A DNA stretch of 14,294 nt, from assembly GCA_019104905.1 (NCBI GenBank), contig JAHRXB010000317.1, positions 1-14,294 of the forward strand, given 5' to 3'. The notes under the pieces were generated by a model. It was not told the DNA's origin. It made no database searches and worked only from the letters and a program-made list of their open reading frames with translations. The position numbers and the translations under genes were made by a program. The stretch's first letter is position 1; the number at the start of each line of letters is the position of its first letter. Shown here piece by piece: positions 6,956-13,811 of the stretch. This stretch comes from Bdellovibrio sp. Its GTDB lineage: Bacteria > Bdellovibrionota > Bdellovibrionia > Bdellovibrionales > Bdellovibrionaceae.

Positions 6956-8584
6956 TTATTTCAAGCACGAGTAATACACTTCGTAATTCCCAGCTGGCAA
7001 CATTCCGTCAAACACCAGATTCAGGCCTTCCATCTTGCTGGTCCCATTGTAAACCTGACCATCTTTAAGAACCAAGATAGATCTCATGGAGTCCACAATC
7101 GGAGCACATGACAAGGTGATGGACTTCAATGTCTTTCTGACACCCTCGGCGATGCCTTGCACTTGAGCCGCATAGTCCGTGGCACACACATCCCCGATCA
7201 CTCCGCCAGTCAGCTTTGAAATCTGTTCGTAACGATATCCCGCTGAATAACCTTCGCCATTCAAACAAGCCTTGTCTCCAGGGCGAGCAATGATGGAGTG
7301 GAAACTCATACTTTTTTGTCCGGCAAAACTATCTTGGACAAACTTAACAAAATTCGCAGGATCATTCTTCGGCCCGTTCGCAGACTCATCTTCGTCGGAA
7401 ATCAAAACCACGGCCAGTTGCGCATCAGGACGGATAAAGTTGGTATTGCCTCCAGCCGCCGCCAAGGATCTTTCGATGGCGCGATAGGCAACGTAGATCC
7501 CTTGTTCACTGCCACTTCCTGTTTCAGGTCTTTGCAAAGTCATACCCAAGGTGTAGCGAGCGTCCGCATCCGACACCGCGGAGGTCAAAATATATGAACC
7601 CGTTTTTCCGTAAAGAGGAACTAAACGACCGTCCCCCAATGTTTTGTGAACAGGGTCCGTGGTTGTAACCGCAATCTGCCAATCCAGCCCTTTCACGACA
7701 TCCAAGAAATTGCGAACACGAGACGCCATGCTTTTTTGTTCATAAGCCATGGAACCCGAGTTATCGATGACAAAAAGGATGTCCACTTTTTTATACTCAT
7801 TCACTTTCACATTCTGAGCCATCTGTTTATACAAAGAGGAGACTTTGAAAGAAACAGACTTCTGTGAAGAAAATCCCAATTTATCTTTAGCCAAAACAGT
7901 GAGTGTGTAATCGCCTCCAGCCATTTTGGGGAAGAGGATTTTATTTTGTCCGGCAGCACAAGGTTTGCTGGTATTGGCGAATTGACAAGTCACTTCGGCA
8001 ACTCCCGCCCCAGGGTCTGTCACTGAAAATACGATCTCCACATCCAAACCCTCCTCGACAGGAGCCGAAGGGTATTTCGCAAAGACAATGTCAGGGCCTG
8101 CCTGATCGATAAAGATACTTCTGACATAACAAGAACTCATACGACCATCATGATCGCGGAACTGCACGCTTAAGGGGACATTTTGATTGATCTTTGAGCT
8201 GACAAAGGAGCCGGCGTCCGCGTATCCCGCCCAAACGCCTCCGGTGCAGGTGTCATTCTCTGAAACCTTGGTATAGGCGGCATAGAAGGGAGGATAGAAA
8301 TCCAACATGAGATTGGTCGAAGATGTCAAAGCTTGCCCTTTGTTGATGTAGAATCCATCAGGTTCGCTAGGCTGTTGCGGGGTGGAGCTGCCGCCATCAT
8401 CAGGAGTTGTATTACCGCCGTTCTGACCGCCACCATTATTGCTGGTGTCTTGACCTGGATCAGTAATTACAGAGAAGTCTCCGTTATTCAGATTCGAAGG
8501 AACTTCCGTCCCTTGCCCGTTCTCAAGACATCCTGCCAGCATCATCCCTGCAAGAAAAACTGTCATCAGTCCTAGATTTTTCAT
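6956..8584 (-). CDS. VWA-domain lipoprotein
   Basis: 542 aa. I use the ATG at 8584, which follows GGGAG at good spacing and opens a classical lipoprotein signal with LAGC (Cys19); the frame runs to 8638 but that extension is hydrophilic and implausible. After the cysteine comes a disordered N/G/T/P/Q-rich linker to about residue 77. A beta-rich region follows, including an Ig-like segment (about 160-250: PDIVFAKYPSAPVEEG ... GDYTLTVLAKDKLG). The C-terminal half is a von Willebrand A domain with a complete-looking MIDAS start, VIDNSGSM (D274, S276, S278), and LISDEDES later. VWA domains bind protein or carbohydrate ligands through a divalent metal. A surface- or periplasm-exposed role in adhesion or complex assembly is likely; the partner is unknown. 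The cysteine pairs in the beta region suggest an oxidising compartment. The gene converges on the transglycosylase gene. Confidence 0.85.
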   Translation of the reverse strand: MKNLGLMTVFLAGMMLAGCLENGQGTEVPSNLNNGDFSVITDPGQDTSNNGGGQNGGNTTPDDGGSSTPQQPSEPDGFYINKGQALTSSTNLMLDFYPPFYAAYTKVSENDTCTGGVWAGYADAGSFVSSKINQNVPLSVQFRDHDGRMSSCYVRSIFIDQAGPDIVFAKYPSAPVEEGLDVEIVFSVTDPGAGVAEVTCQFANTSKPCAAGQNKILFPKMAGGDYTLTVLAKDKLGFSSQKSVSFKVSSLYKQMAQNVKVNEYKKVDILFVIDNSGSMAYEQKSMASRVRNFLDVVKGLDWQIAVTTTDPVHKTLGDGRLVPLYGKTGSYILTSAVSDADARYTLGMTLQRPETGSGSEQGIYVAYRAIERSLAAAGGNTNFIRPDAQLAVVLISDEDESANGPKNDPANFVKFVQDSFAGQKSMSFHSIIARPGDKACLNGEGYSAGYRYEQISKLTGGVIGDVCATDYAAQVQGIAEGVRKTLKSITLSCAPIVDSMRSILVLKDGQVYNGTSKMEGLNLVFDGMLPAGNYEVYYSCLK

Positions 8585-8781
8585 AACAATCTCCCTATCC
8601 ATGCTTCCATTGTTTCGATTGTTGAGGGCGCTTTTCAAGGGAATCTCATTCTGAAATTTTTCTGACTAAACCCTCAACACAAACCCCTTAATTGCTGTCA
8701 AAATGTTCTTCATTACCTCTGAAAATGGCCTCCCCAAAGAGTTTGCATGACTTCTTCGTAAGATGATGGCAAAACGAAGAC
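8585..8781. other. Divergent intergenic region, VWA lipoprotein / lipB
   Basis: This is the largest gene-free stretch in the window. It holds an inverted repeat GTTGAGGG (8621-8628) / CCCTCAAC (8671-8678) with a 42-nt spacer, and a second, TCTTCGT (8753-8759) / ACGAAGA (8774-8780), directly before the lipB ATG. A minus-strand TTGACA (8696-8701) lacks a matching -10 box at the usual distance. I see no confident promoter. Confidence 0.3.
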
Positions 8782-9438
8782 ATGGTGGATTTGGATTTTC
8801 AAGACTGGGGTCTCATCAACTACGAAGAGGCTATAGCGAAACAAAATGCTCTGGTGGAGAAGGTGCAAACAGAAGACCTTCCAGGTTTTTTGATTTTTTG
8901 CACTCACCCTCCCGTCGTGACCCTCGGGCGAGCCACCAAGCCCGGAGACGTCTTCGCGTGGCAAGGGCCGGTCATGGAAGTTTCTCGGGGCGGCCGCGCC
9001 ACCTATCATGGGCCTAGCCAACTGATCGTGTATCCCATTCTGAACCTTTCGCACACCCGCAAAGGACGACGGGACCGAGAGATTGTCGGCTATTTGCGTG
9101 TCTTTGAAGAGGCCATTGTGGATGTCCTTCGCTCTTACAAAATCGAAGCGCAAGGAAGATCCTTACAAAAAAATCCACAGACCCATTCTGAGGCCGATGA
9201 GACGGGAGTCTGGGTGGGAAATCGCAAGCTGGCATCGATTGGAATCGGCGTTCGCAAGTGGGTGACGTTCCATGGGGCCGCGATCAATCTTCACTATGAC
9301 CCTCAGGCTTTCCGTGGAATGAATCCTTGTGGATTCACGACAGAGACCATGGTCAGCCTTGAACAACTTCTTGAGACACCTGTGGATGCACAGGTCTTCA
9401 AAGAGCTACTTAAAAACAAACTTTTACGAGCACTTTAA
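8782..9438 (+). CDS. lipB: Octanoyl-[acyl-carrier-protein]:protein N-octanoyltransferase (LipB)
   Basis: LipB moves the octanoyl group from octanoyl-ACP to lipoyl domains of enzymes such as pyruvate dehydrogenase and the glycine cleavage system, the first step of endogenous lipoate formation. At 218 aa it has the family's normal length. Diagnostic segments are RGGRATYHGPSQ (69-80), NRKLASIGIG with the catalytic lysine K149, FHG with H164, and NPCGF with the catalytic cysteine C183. The family usually has GPGQ where this protein has GPSQ, a minor change. The start fits the usual N-terminal DWGLINYEEA position, but the ribosome binding site is weak (GAAG 3 nt before the ATG) and a 7-bp inverted repeat lies immediately upstream. 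lipA is not adjacent. Confidence 0.95.
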   Translation: MVDLDFQDWGLINYEEAIAKQNALVEKVQTEDLPGFLIFCTHPPVVTLGRATKPGDVFAWQGPVMEVSRGGRATYHGPSQLIVYPILNLSHTRKGRRDREIVGYLRVFEEAIVDVLRSYKIEAQGRSLQKNPQTHSEADETGVWVGNRKLASIGIGVRKWVTFHGAAINLHYDPQAFRGMNPCGFTTETMVSLEQLLETPVDAQVFKELLKNKLLRAL

Positions 9439-9476
9439 AAGCCATCCTCTATTGCTATTTGCAAGAGTCGCGTAGA

Positions 9477-9505
9477 TAGTCACTCATCCCGCCGTTTTCT
9501 ATAAT
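9477..9505 (+). promoter_or_regulatory. Sigma-70-like promoter in convergent gap, antisense to doxX
   Basis: TAGTCA (9477-9482, 4 of 6 to TTGACA), a 17-nt spacer, then a perfect TATAAT (9500-9505). Transcription would start near 9512, on the A of an ATG opening a 10-codon frame (9512-9544), and run antisense to the DoxX gene. No gene on the plus strand follows until 12919, so if active it would make an antisense or small RNA. Confidence 0.3.
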
Positions 9506-9547
9506 CGACATATGAGAGGAGCCCACTTTATAAAATTGTCTTAAGTC

Positions 9548-9979
9548 TTATTTCTTCTTTGTGATCAGATGATCCACCGACCAGCGACCCGCTCCATGAA
9601 GAACAAAGAACAAGGACGAAAACAGAAATAAAAGAGCCATTTCTTTTTTCGCAAATGGATCTGCGGCATGTGCCCCGAAAGCGGCGACCATCATGGTGAT
9701 AACAACAAAAGCGGCTGCGGGGCGCGTGAGCAAACCGATCGCTAACAATATACCTCCGGCAAACTCGGCCAGTCCTGCACTCCAAGCAAAAAGTTCGGGC
9801 ATTGGAAAGCCCAAAGCCGCCACGCCCGAAATCAACATTTCTGACGGAGGAAGTTTTCCTAATCCATGCGAAAAGGCCATGGTCAAACCGATAAACACAC
9901 GTAAAACCGTCAAAGCCATGTCGTCATACTTGGTATTATAATTTCTCGATGAGAGAAGACGTGACATTAGATTCTTCAT
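9548..9979 (-). CDS. DoxX-family membrane protein
   Basis: A 143-aa protein with four hydrophobic segments (about 22-38, 62-80, 86-103 and 112-127) typical of DoxX/DoxD-like proteins. The family hallmarks are visible: LRVFIGLTMAFSHGLGKL near the start, then ELFAWSAGLAEFAGGILLAIGLLTRPAA and a closing LFLFSSLFFVLHGAGRWSVD. DoxX proteins are small inner-membrane proteins linked in some bacteria to thiosulfate or quinone-related redox chemistry or to oxidative stress; the biochemical role is mostly unproven. The start is secure (AAGGAG 8 nt before the ATG). This is the last gene of the phoH-like operon, 25 nt after the BLUF gene. Confidence 0.88.
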   Translation of the reverse strand: MKNLMSRLLSSRNYNTKYDDMALTVLRVFIGLTMAFSHGLGKLPPSEMLISGVAALGFPMPELFAWSAGLAEFAGGILLAIGLLTRPAAAFVVITMMVAAFGAHAADPFAKKEMALLFLFSSLFFVLHGAGRWSVDHLITKKK

Positions 9980-10004
9980 GGGAATCTCCTTTTAACAATG
10001 TTGT

Positions 10005-10433
10005 TTATTTTAATTCCGGAGCGGAGGCGCGAAACTTCTTCAGCATCAGCATGATTAAATCACGGCGATCTGTTTCCGCCCCCAAACAAGCATCAAAAAG
10101 ATCAATAAGATCTTGGGTGGAGTTTGAAGAAATATCTCCATCCATAAATGCCATCGACCAACCCTCAAAAAGACGTTGATCCCCTGTGGTCTCAATAAGA
10201 ACCCGAAGGGCACTATTACGCTCATCAAGGCGAATTTTATTGAGAAGAGCCTTCACGCTCTTCTCTTCCCCTTCGAGCAACTGCAGAAAAAAACCATCTC
10301 GGTAAATTAAAAGACCGGTGATGTTCTCGAGCGCATTTTTTCGACGGGACACCTCAAGTATATCGCGGATATCAGTGTAACTGATATCCATAGCTGCATC
10401 GCTAATATAGACGAGGTGGAAAATGGCGCTCAT
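10005..10433 (-). CDS. BLUF-domain blue-light photoreceptor (single domain)
   Basis: A 142-aa single-domain BLUF protein of the PixD/BlrB size class, binding FAD and switching hydrogen bonds on blue light. The photocycle residues are all present with PixD-like spacing: Tyr9 (HLVYIS), Asn33, Gln51 (FLQLLEG), and Trp92 and Met94 (GWSMAF). Residues after about 100 form a short helical tail (TQDLIDLFDACLG...). No output domain (EAL, HTH or cyclase) is fused, so signalling must go through a partner. Its ATG lies 9 nt beyond the maoC-like stop with AGAAGG between, which suggests coupled translation. It is followed by DoxX. The operon setting does not name the target; a PilZ receptor is encoded upstream of the operon. 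Confidence 0.93.
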   Translation of the reverse strand: MSAIFHLVYISDAAMDISYTDIRDILEVSRRKNALENITGLLIYRDGFFLQLLEGEEKSVKALLNKIRLDERNSALRVLIETTGDQRLFEGWSMAFMDGDISSNSTQDLIDLFDACLGAETDRRDLIMLMLKKFRASAPELK

Positions 10434-10442
10434 AAAGCCTTC

Positions 10443-10865
10443 TTAGGCCGGTGCATTCATCATAATGACGGCTTCGCCCTTCACTACGATGTCACCCTTG
10501 GCATTCACTGCCGTCGTCTCAACAGTCGCAATCCCCTTCTCTTTTCGGAGACCGGTGATTTTGATTGTCACAGTGACGACGTCATCAATGAAAACAGGAT
10601 TCACAAATTTCAAGTTTTGTCCCAAATAAATACCACCCACACCAAGGCCATCCACAAGAGCTCTGGAAATCAAAGCTCCCACGATCATTCCATGGGCGAT
10701 ACGGCGCCCAAAGCGGCTCTTCGCTGCATAGGCATCATCCAAATGAATCGGATTGCGGTCTCCGGAAAGATCCGCAAACTGATGAACCATTTTATCTGTG
10801 ACCTGTGTGGTGAATGACGCCGTAAAACCGACGTCAATCCCTGTTGCTGCTACTGCATCCGTCAT
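10443..10865 (-). CDS. MaoC/PhaJ-like (R)-specific enoyl-CoA hydratase
   Basis: A 140-aa single hot-dog domain protein. The hydratase motif is complete: SGDRNPIHLDDAYA with catalytic Asp36 and His41, then FGRRIAHGM. This matches PhaJ-type R-specific enoyl-CoA hydratases, which hydrate trans-2-enoyl-CoA to (R)-3-hydroxyacyl-CoA in fatty acid breakdown or polyester supply. No polyhydroxyalkanoate synthase is visible, so a role in lipid turnover is only inferred. AGGAG overlaps the stop codon of the upstream phoH-like gene, 7 nt before the ATG, which points to translational coupling. The MaoC family also has dehydratases in fatty acid synthesis, so the exact direction and substrate are open. Confidence 0.9.
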   Translation of the reverse strand: MTDAVAATGIDVGFTASFTTQVTDKMVHQFADLSGDRNPIHLDDAYAAKSRFGRRIAHGMIVGALISRALVDGLGVGGIYLGQNLKFVNPVFIDDVVTVTIKITGLRKEKGIATVETTAVNAKGDIVVKGEAVIMMNAPA

Positions 10866-10875
10866 AACTTAACTC

Positions 10876-12192
10876 CTAAAGAATATTCGCTGCCAACTCG
10901 GCCAGCTCAGATCTTTCACCTTTTGTGAGAGTCACATGGGCTGCAATCGGATGCCCTTTAAATCTCTCGACAGCATATGTGAGACCACTGTTTGCTGAGT
11001 CCACATAAGGGTTATCAATCTGATAAACGTCGCCCGTCAGAACCACCTTGGTTCCACGACCGGCCCGCGTAACGATCGTCTTGATTTCATGCGGAGTCAA
11101 GTTTTGTGCTTCATCAACAATGAGGTACTGCTTTGGAATGCTGCGGCCACGAATGTAAGTCAACGGCTCGATGTTGAGCATCCCTTGATTGATCAATTCC
11201 TGAGCACGACCCGCTGCTTTCTTGTCCGCACCCATCAAAAACTCGACGTTATCAAAAATCGGCTGCATCCATGGATTCAATTTTTGTTCAATGTCACCTG
11301 GCAAATAACCAATATCACGCCCCATTGGGAAGATCGGACGAGACACCAACAATCTTTGGAATTGCCCCTGATCAAGAGTTTTATGAAGACCTGCGGCAAT
11401 AGCCATCAAAGTCTTCCCGGTTCCCGCTTTACCCACCAAGGAAATAAACATGATTTCATCATTCAGCAAACAGTCCAAGGCAAAGGCCTGTTCCACGTTG
11501 CGCGCGTGAATTCCCCAGATCGAGTCCGCCGCTTGCACCAAAGGCACAATCGCTTTTTCTGCAAAACTGTAGCGACCGATCGCAGAGTGGTTCGAATTCG
11601 CCGTGTCTTTCATGATCACGTACTGATTCGCATACAACTTCAAATCCGTGATAAAACGTTTTTCTTTGTAGAAGCTATCGATCTGCTCTGGAGTCACCAT
11701 GATCTCTTGATAACCCTCGTAGAGGTCATCGCGGTTGATATCATTGGTTTCGTAGTCTTTGGCGACCACGCCGTAAACGTCCGCTTTAATACGAAGATTG
11801 ATATCTTTGGTGATCAATTCCACTTTATAGCGGGGATGTTGTTTTTGCAGAGCCAACGCTGTATTCAAAATACGATTGTCCGCTTTTTGGTGGTCCAATT
11901 CAGAAGGCATTCCCGCCAACATCAAATCCGTATTGATGTAAACCATGCTTTCGGAATTATCGATTTGCACACCACTTGCTAAAGAACCCTTGGCACGAAG
12001 CACGTCGATAAAACGACTGAACTGACGGGCGTTACGTCCATTCTCGCCCTGATCTCTTTTAAACTTGTCTACTTCCTCGATAACAGAGATAGGAATATGA
12101 ACATCAGCTTCGCCGAAACGCAGGATCGCCTGAGCATCGAAAAGAATGACGTTCGTATCTACAACAATTTTTCTGCGCTTAGATTTGCTCAA
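10876..12192 (-). CDS. PhoH-family protein with N-terminal PIN domain (PhoH2-like RNase/helicase)
   Basis: 438 aa. The N-terminal PIN nuclease domain (about 8-140) carries acidic residues at VVDTN (D12), ISVIEEVD (E39/E40), ADNRIL (D105) and ITKD (D130). The C-terminal PhoH ATPase domain (about 225-438) has Walker A GKAGTGKT (254-261), Walker B LIVDEAQN (357-364) and VVLTGD (383-388). PhoH2 proteins are reported to unwind and cut RNA, linking this gene to RNA turnover or stress. The start is TTG at 12192, chosen because GGAGG sits 7 nt upstream and the first residues MSKSKRRK lead directly into the PIN domain. It is the first gene of the operon and is preceded by an unusual set of inverted repeats overlapping its ribosome binding site. 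Confidence 0.93.
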   Translation of the reverse strand: MSKSKRRKIVVDTNVILFDAQAILRFGEADVHIPISVIEEVDKFKRDQGENGRNARQFSRFIDVLRAKGSLASGVQIDNSESMVYINTDLMLAGMPSELDHQKADNRILNTALALQKQHPRYKVELITKDINLRIKADVYGVVAKDYETNDINRDDLYEGYQEIMVTPEQIDSFYKEKRFITDLKLYANQYVIMKDTANSNHSAIGRYSFAEKAIVPLVQAADSIWGIHARNVEQAFALDCLLNDEIMFISLVGKAGTGKTLMAIAAGLHKTLDQGQFQRLLVSRPIFPMGRDIGYLPGDIEQKLNPWMQPIFDNVEFLMGADKKAAGRAQELINQGMLNIEPLTYIRGRSIPKQYLIVDEAQNLTPHEIKTIVTRAGRGTKVVLTGDVYQIDNPYVDSANSGLTYAVERFKGHPIAAHVTLTKGERSELAELAANIL

Positions 12193-12202
12193 GGACAGCC
12201 CT

Positions 12203-12291
12203 CCGTAGTTTAGTTCCCTGCATACTGCAGTTTGGCTGCAGTATATATCTGCAGCCTAAATTGCAACAAATTGCAGGACTAAAGTCTACGG
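12203..12291 (-). promoter_or_regulatory. Nested inverted-repeat element in the leader of the phoH-like operon
   Basis: Outer arms: CCGTAG, TTTAGT, CCTGCA (12203-12222, with TC between the last two) pair with TGCAGG, ACTAAA, CTACGG (12272-12291, with GT between the last two), giving 18 bp with two 2-nt bulges. Inside is a perfect 8-bp inverted repeat with a TA-only 7-nt centre, GGCTGCAG/CTGCAGCC (12234-12256). An overlapping alternative 9-bp repeat is ATACTGCAG/CTGCAGTAT (12222-12244). AAATTGCA occurs twice (12258-12265, 12268-12275). In the leftward mRNA the outer stem takes in two bases of the GGAGG ribosome binding site (12200-12204). As DNA, the inner palindrome spans a possible -10 (TATACT) with TTGTTG 18 nt upstream. 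It could be an operator, a structured leader, or a remnant palindromic repeat element. Confidence 0.6.
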
Positions 12292-12316
12292 AAAAGGACC
12301 GCGATAAAAAATGAAA

Positions 12317-12826
12317 TTACGAGATGTGAGAAACGAGTACGTCACCCGTGTCTGTTTTTAAGCTTGCACTGACATTTTCGATAAACTTCACAAAATGATG
12401 GAGCGCGACATCATTCATCGTGCCTTTGACGAAGTTAGCACCGTGACGAACCACGCCTTCGTCTTCAATGGCGCGACTGTTGGTCACACGAATCGTGAAC
12501 GGAAAGTACGTGGAATGGTTGAGGTACACACGCATCGCCACCTCTTCACCGGCAGCAAAACCACCCTCAAGAAGTTCTAAGTCAAACGCCATCCCGTTGT
12601 CAGAAATATCATAGAGTGCGGCTTTCAAAAGCCCCTTCTCTGGCAGAACCACAAAGGCCCCAACAAACTCAGTTAAGATTGTTCTTTTAACGTCCCGACG
12701 ATCCCGGCTCAGGATTTCTTGACGAGCCTCAGTAATATCGTGGATTTCCGCCCCAGCCTCTACTTTGGTGTTTTCTAAAGAATTCTGAGCTTTTAGGCGT
12801 GGCGTGATATCGAGAACTTTCCCCAT
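12317..12826 (-). CDS. PilZ-domain protein (c-di-GMP receptor)
   Basis: 169 aa from the ATG at 12826, which follows AGGGGG by 4 nt. The frame stays open to a TTG at 12919, but that extension would run through the sigma-28 promoter and into the divergent gene's start. A polar N-terminal segment (1-40) leads into a PilZ domain (about 41-150). The c-di-GMP-binding elements are present: R44-x3-R48 in RRDVKR and DISDNG (73-78). Binding of c-di-GMP is therefore expected. Stand-alone PilZ proteins relay c-di-GMP to motility, surface or secretion machinery; the partner is unknown. A near-consensus sigma-28 promoter suggests co-expression with flagellar or attack-phase genes. It ends 124 nt before the phoH-like gene on the same strand and could be transcribed into it. 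Confidence 0.9.
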   Translation of the reverse strand: MGKVLDITPRLKAQNSLENTKVEAGAEIHDITEARQEILSRDRRDVKRTILTEFVGAFVVLPEKGLLKAALYDISDNGMAFDLELLEGGFAAGEEVAMRVYLNHSTYFPFTIRVTNSRAIEDEGVVRHGANFVKGTMNDVALHHFVKFIENVSASLKTDTGDVLVSHIS

Positions 12827-12849
12827 TTTTCCCCCTGTTGACTCATTTC

Positions 12850-12876
12850 TTATCGGTAAAAAACGTTTCAACTTTA
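12850..12876 (-). promoter_or_regulatory. Near-consensus sigma-28 (FliA) promoter of the PilZ gene
   Basis: On the minus strand TAAAGTTG (12869-12876), exactly 11 nt, then ACCGATAA (12850-12857): 14 of 16 positions match TAAAGTTT-N11-GCCGATAA. The predicted start near 12843 leaves a leader of about 16 nt carrying AGGGGG before the ATG at 12826. Confidence 0.8.
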
Positions 12877-12882
12877 GCCGTC

Positions 12883-12912
12883 TTGCCCTTAGGTCTGGTT
12901 TTGTCTTAGAAT
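12883..12912 (+). promoter_or_regulatory. Sigma-70-like promoter of the TonB-like gene
   Basis: TTGCCC (12883-12888), 18 nt, then TAGAAT (12907-12912). The transcript would start about 12918-12919, at the ATG itself, so the mRNA may be leaderless. No strong Shine-Dalgarno precedes the ATG. Only 6 bp separate this -35 box from that of the divergent sigma-28 promoter. Confidence 0.45.
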
Positions 12913-12918
12913 GAGACA

Positions 12919-13797
12919 ATGCCAGTGATTCGCGCGGTCCTTTTTAGCTCTTTTTTCCACATTCTCCTTATTGGGGCTGTGCTTTGGCTTGCTCCACGCT
13001 TTACCGTGACTCCTCCAGAAACGATCGAAGTGGCGCTTTTTCCCGAGGGGCAAATCCTGGAAGCTCTCACTCCTAAAACAGAAAAAAAACAAGTCGTGCG
13101 ACAAACACTGGCTCCGGAAAAGCTGAAAGCTCCAGACGATGAAACTTTGGCGCGCTTTCTTTCTGAACAAAAACAACGCGTGCGTGAAGAAACTCAAGCG
13201 GCTCAATCCGGCATGACGGAAAACCGCAGCAATCAAGGGACGGCACAAAACAAAAAGAACGCCCCCTCTGAAAAGACCACCACTTCCCGAGGGGAAGACC
13301 AGGACAAAGACGGCTATCGCACGGTGGATATTTCTAAAGAGCTGCAAGAGATGAATCGTTTCAACGACGGCATGTCGACGATTGGCGAATCCATGCCTCG
13401 CGACGTCAAAGTGGGATCCTTCACAGCGCTGAATACGGATCGTTATCTGTTCTACACATTTTATGCACGCATGGAAGAGCTGATTCGCTTCCGCTGGGAA
13501 ACTCGCGTGCAACAAGCAATCAATAATTTTGATCACAACACGCTGACTTCCGTCGGAAACCGCAACTGGGTGACACATGTCGAGTTCCTTTTGGATAAAA
13601 ACGGCTTTCTGCGCTCGGCACTGGTGATGAAAGAATCCGGCATTAAGTCTTTTGATGCCGCAGCCATTAATGCTTTTAAAGATGCGCGCGTCTTCCCCAA
13701 TCCTCCTCAGGAAATGGTACAAGACGACGGATTCATTCATATTAAATTTTCATTCACGGTGAACTACAATCCACCGGTTTTGGTCAATCGCAACTAG
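12919..13797 (+). CDS. TonB-like energy transducer protein
   Basis: 292 aa. A single N-terminal membrane anchor (about 7-25) is followed by PPETIEVALFPEG, a long charged K/E/Q/R-rich periplasmic linker (about 50-160), and a C-terminal TonB/TolA-type domain (about 185-285). The latter has VEFLLDKNGFLRSALVMKESGIKSFDAAAINAFKDARVFPNPP in pieces typical of TonB_C, ending in a beta strand (IHIKFSFTVNY). TonB proteins couple the proton motive force, through ExbB/ExbD, to outer-membrane transport. Unlike classical TonB, the linker is charged and not proline-rich, which is closer to TolA-like or gliding/AgmX-like transducers. No ExbB/ExbD gene is in the window. The phosphoesterase gene starts 14 nt downstream, so the two are probably co-transcribed. 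Confidence 0.8.
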   Translation: MPVIRAVLFSSFFHILLIGAVLWLAPRFTVTPPETIEVALFPEGQILEALTPKTEKKQVVRQTLAPEKLKAPDDETLARFLSEQKQRVREETQAAQSGMTENRSNQGTAQNKKNAPSEKTTTSRGEDQDKDGYRTVDISKELQEMNRFNDGMSTIGESMPRDVKVGSFTALNTDRYLFYTFYARMEELIRFRWETRVQQAINNFDHNTLTSVGNRNWVTHVEFLLDKNGFLRSALVMKESGIKSFDAAAINAFKDARVFPNPPQEMVQDDGFIHIKFSFTVNYNPPVLVNRN

Positions 13798-13811
13798 GCT
13801 AAGGAGCCTCT

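Noticed and set aside
8585..8638. Extension of the VWA lipoprotein to an ATG at 8638
   Set aside because: It would put 18 polar residues before an excellent lipoprotein signal; the ATG at 8584 has GGGAG at proper spacing.
8621..8678. 8-bp inverted repeat GTTGAGGG/CCCTCAAC
   Set aside because: A 42-nt spacer and no associated promoter; an 8-bp match in about 200 bp is weak evidence for an operator.
9439..9476. Possible terminator for lipB (CTATTGC/GCAAGAG with a 5-nt loop)
   Set aside because: The stem has a mismatch, is short, and is not followed by a T-run.
12827..12919. N-terminal extension of the PilZ gene to a TTG at 12919
   Set aside because: It would translate through the sigma-28 promoter and the divergent gene's promoter, has no ribosome binding site, and is basic non-domain sequence. 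The ATG at 12826 has AGGGGG.
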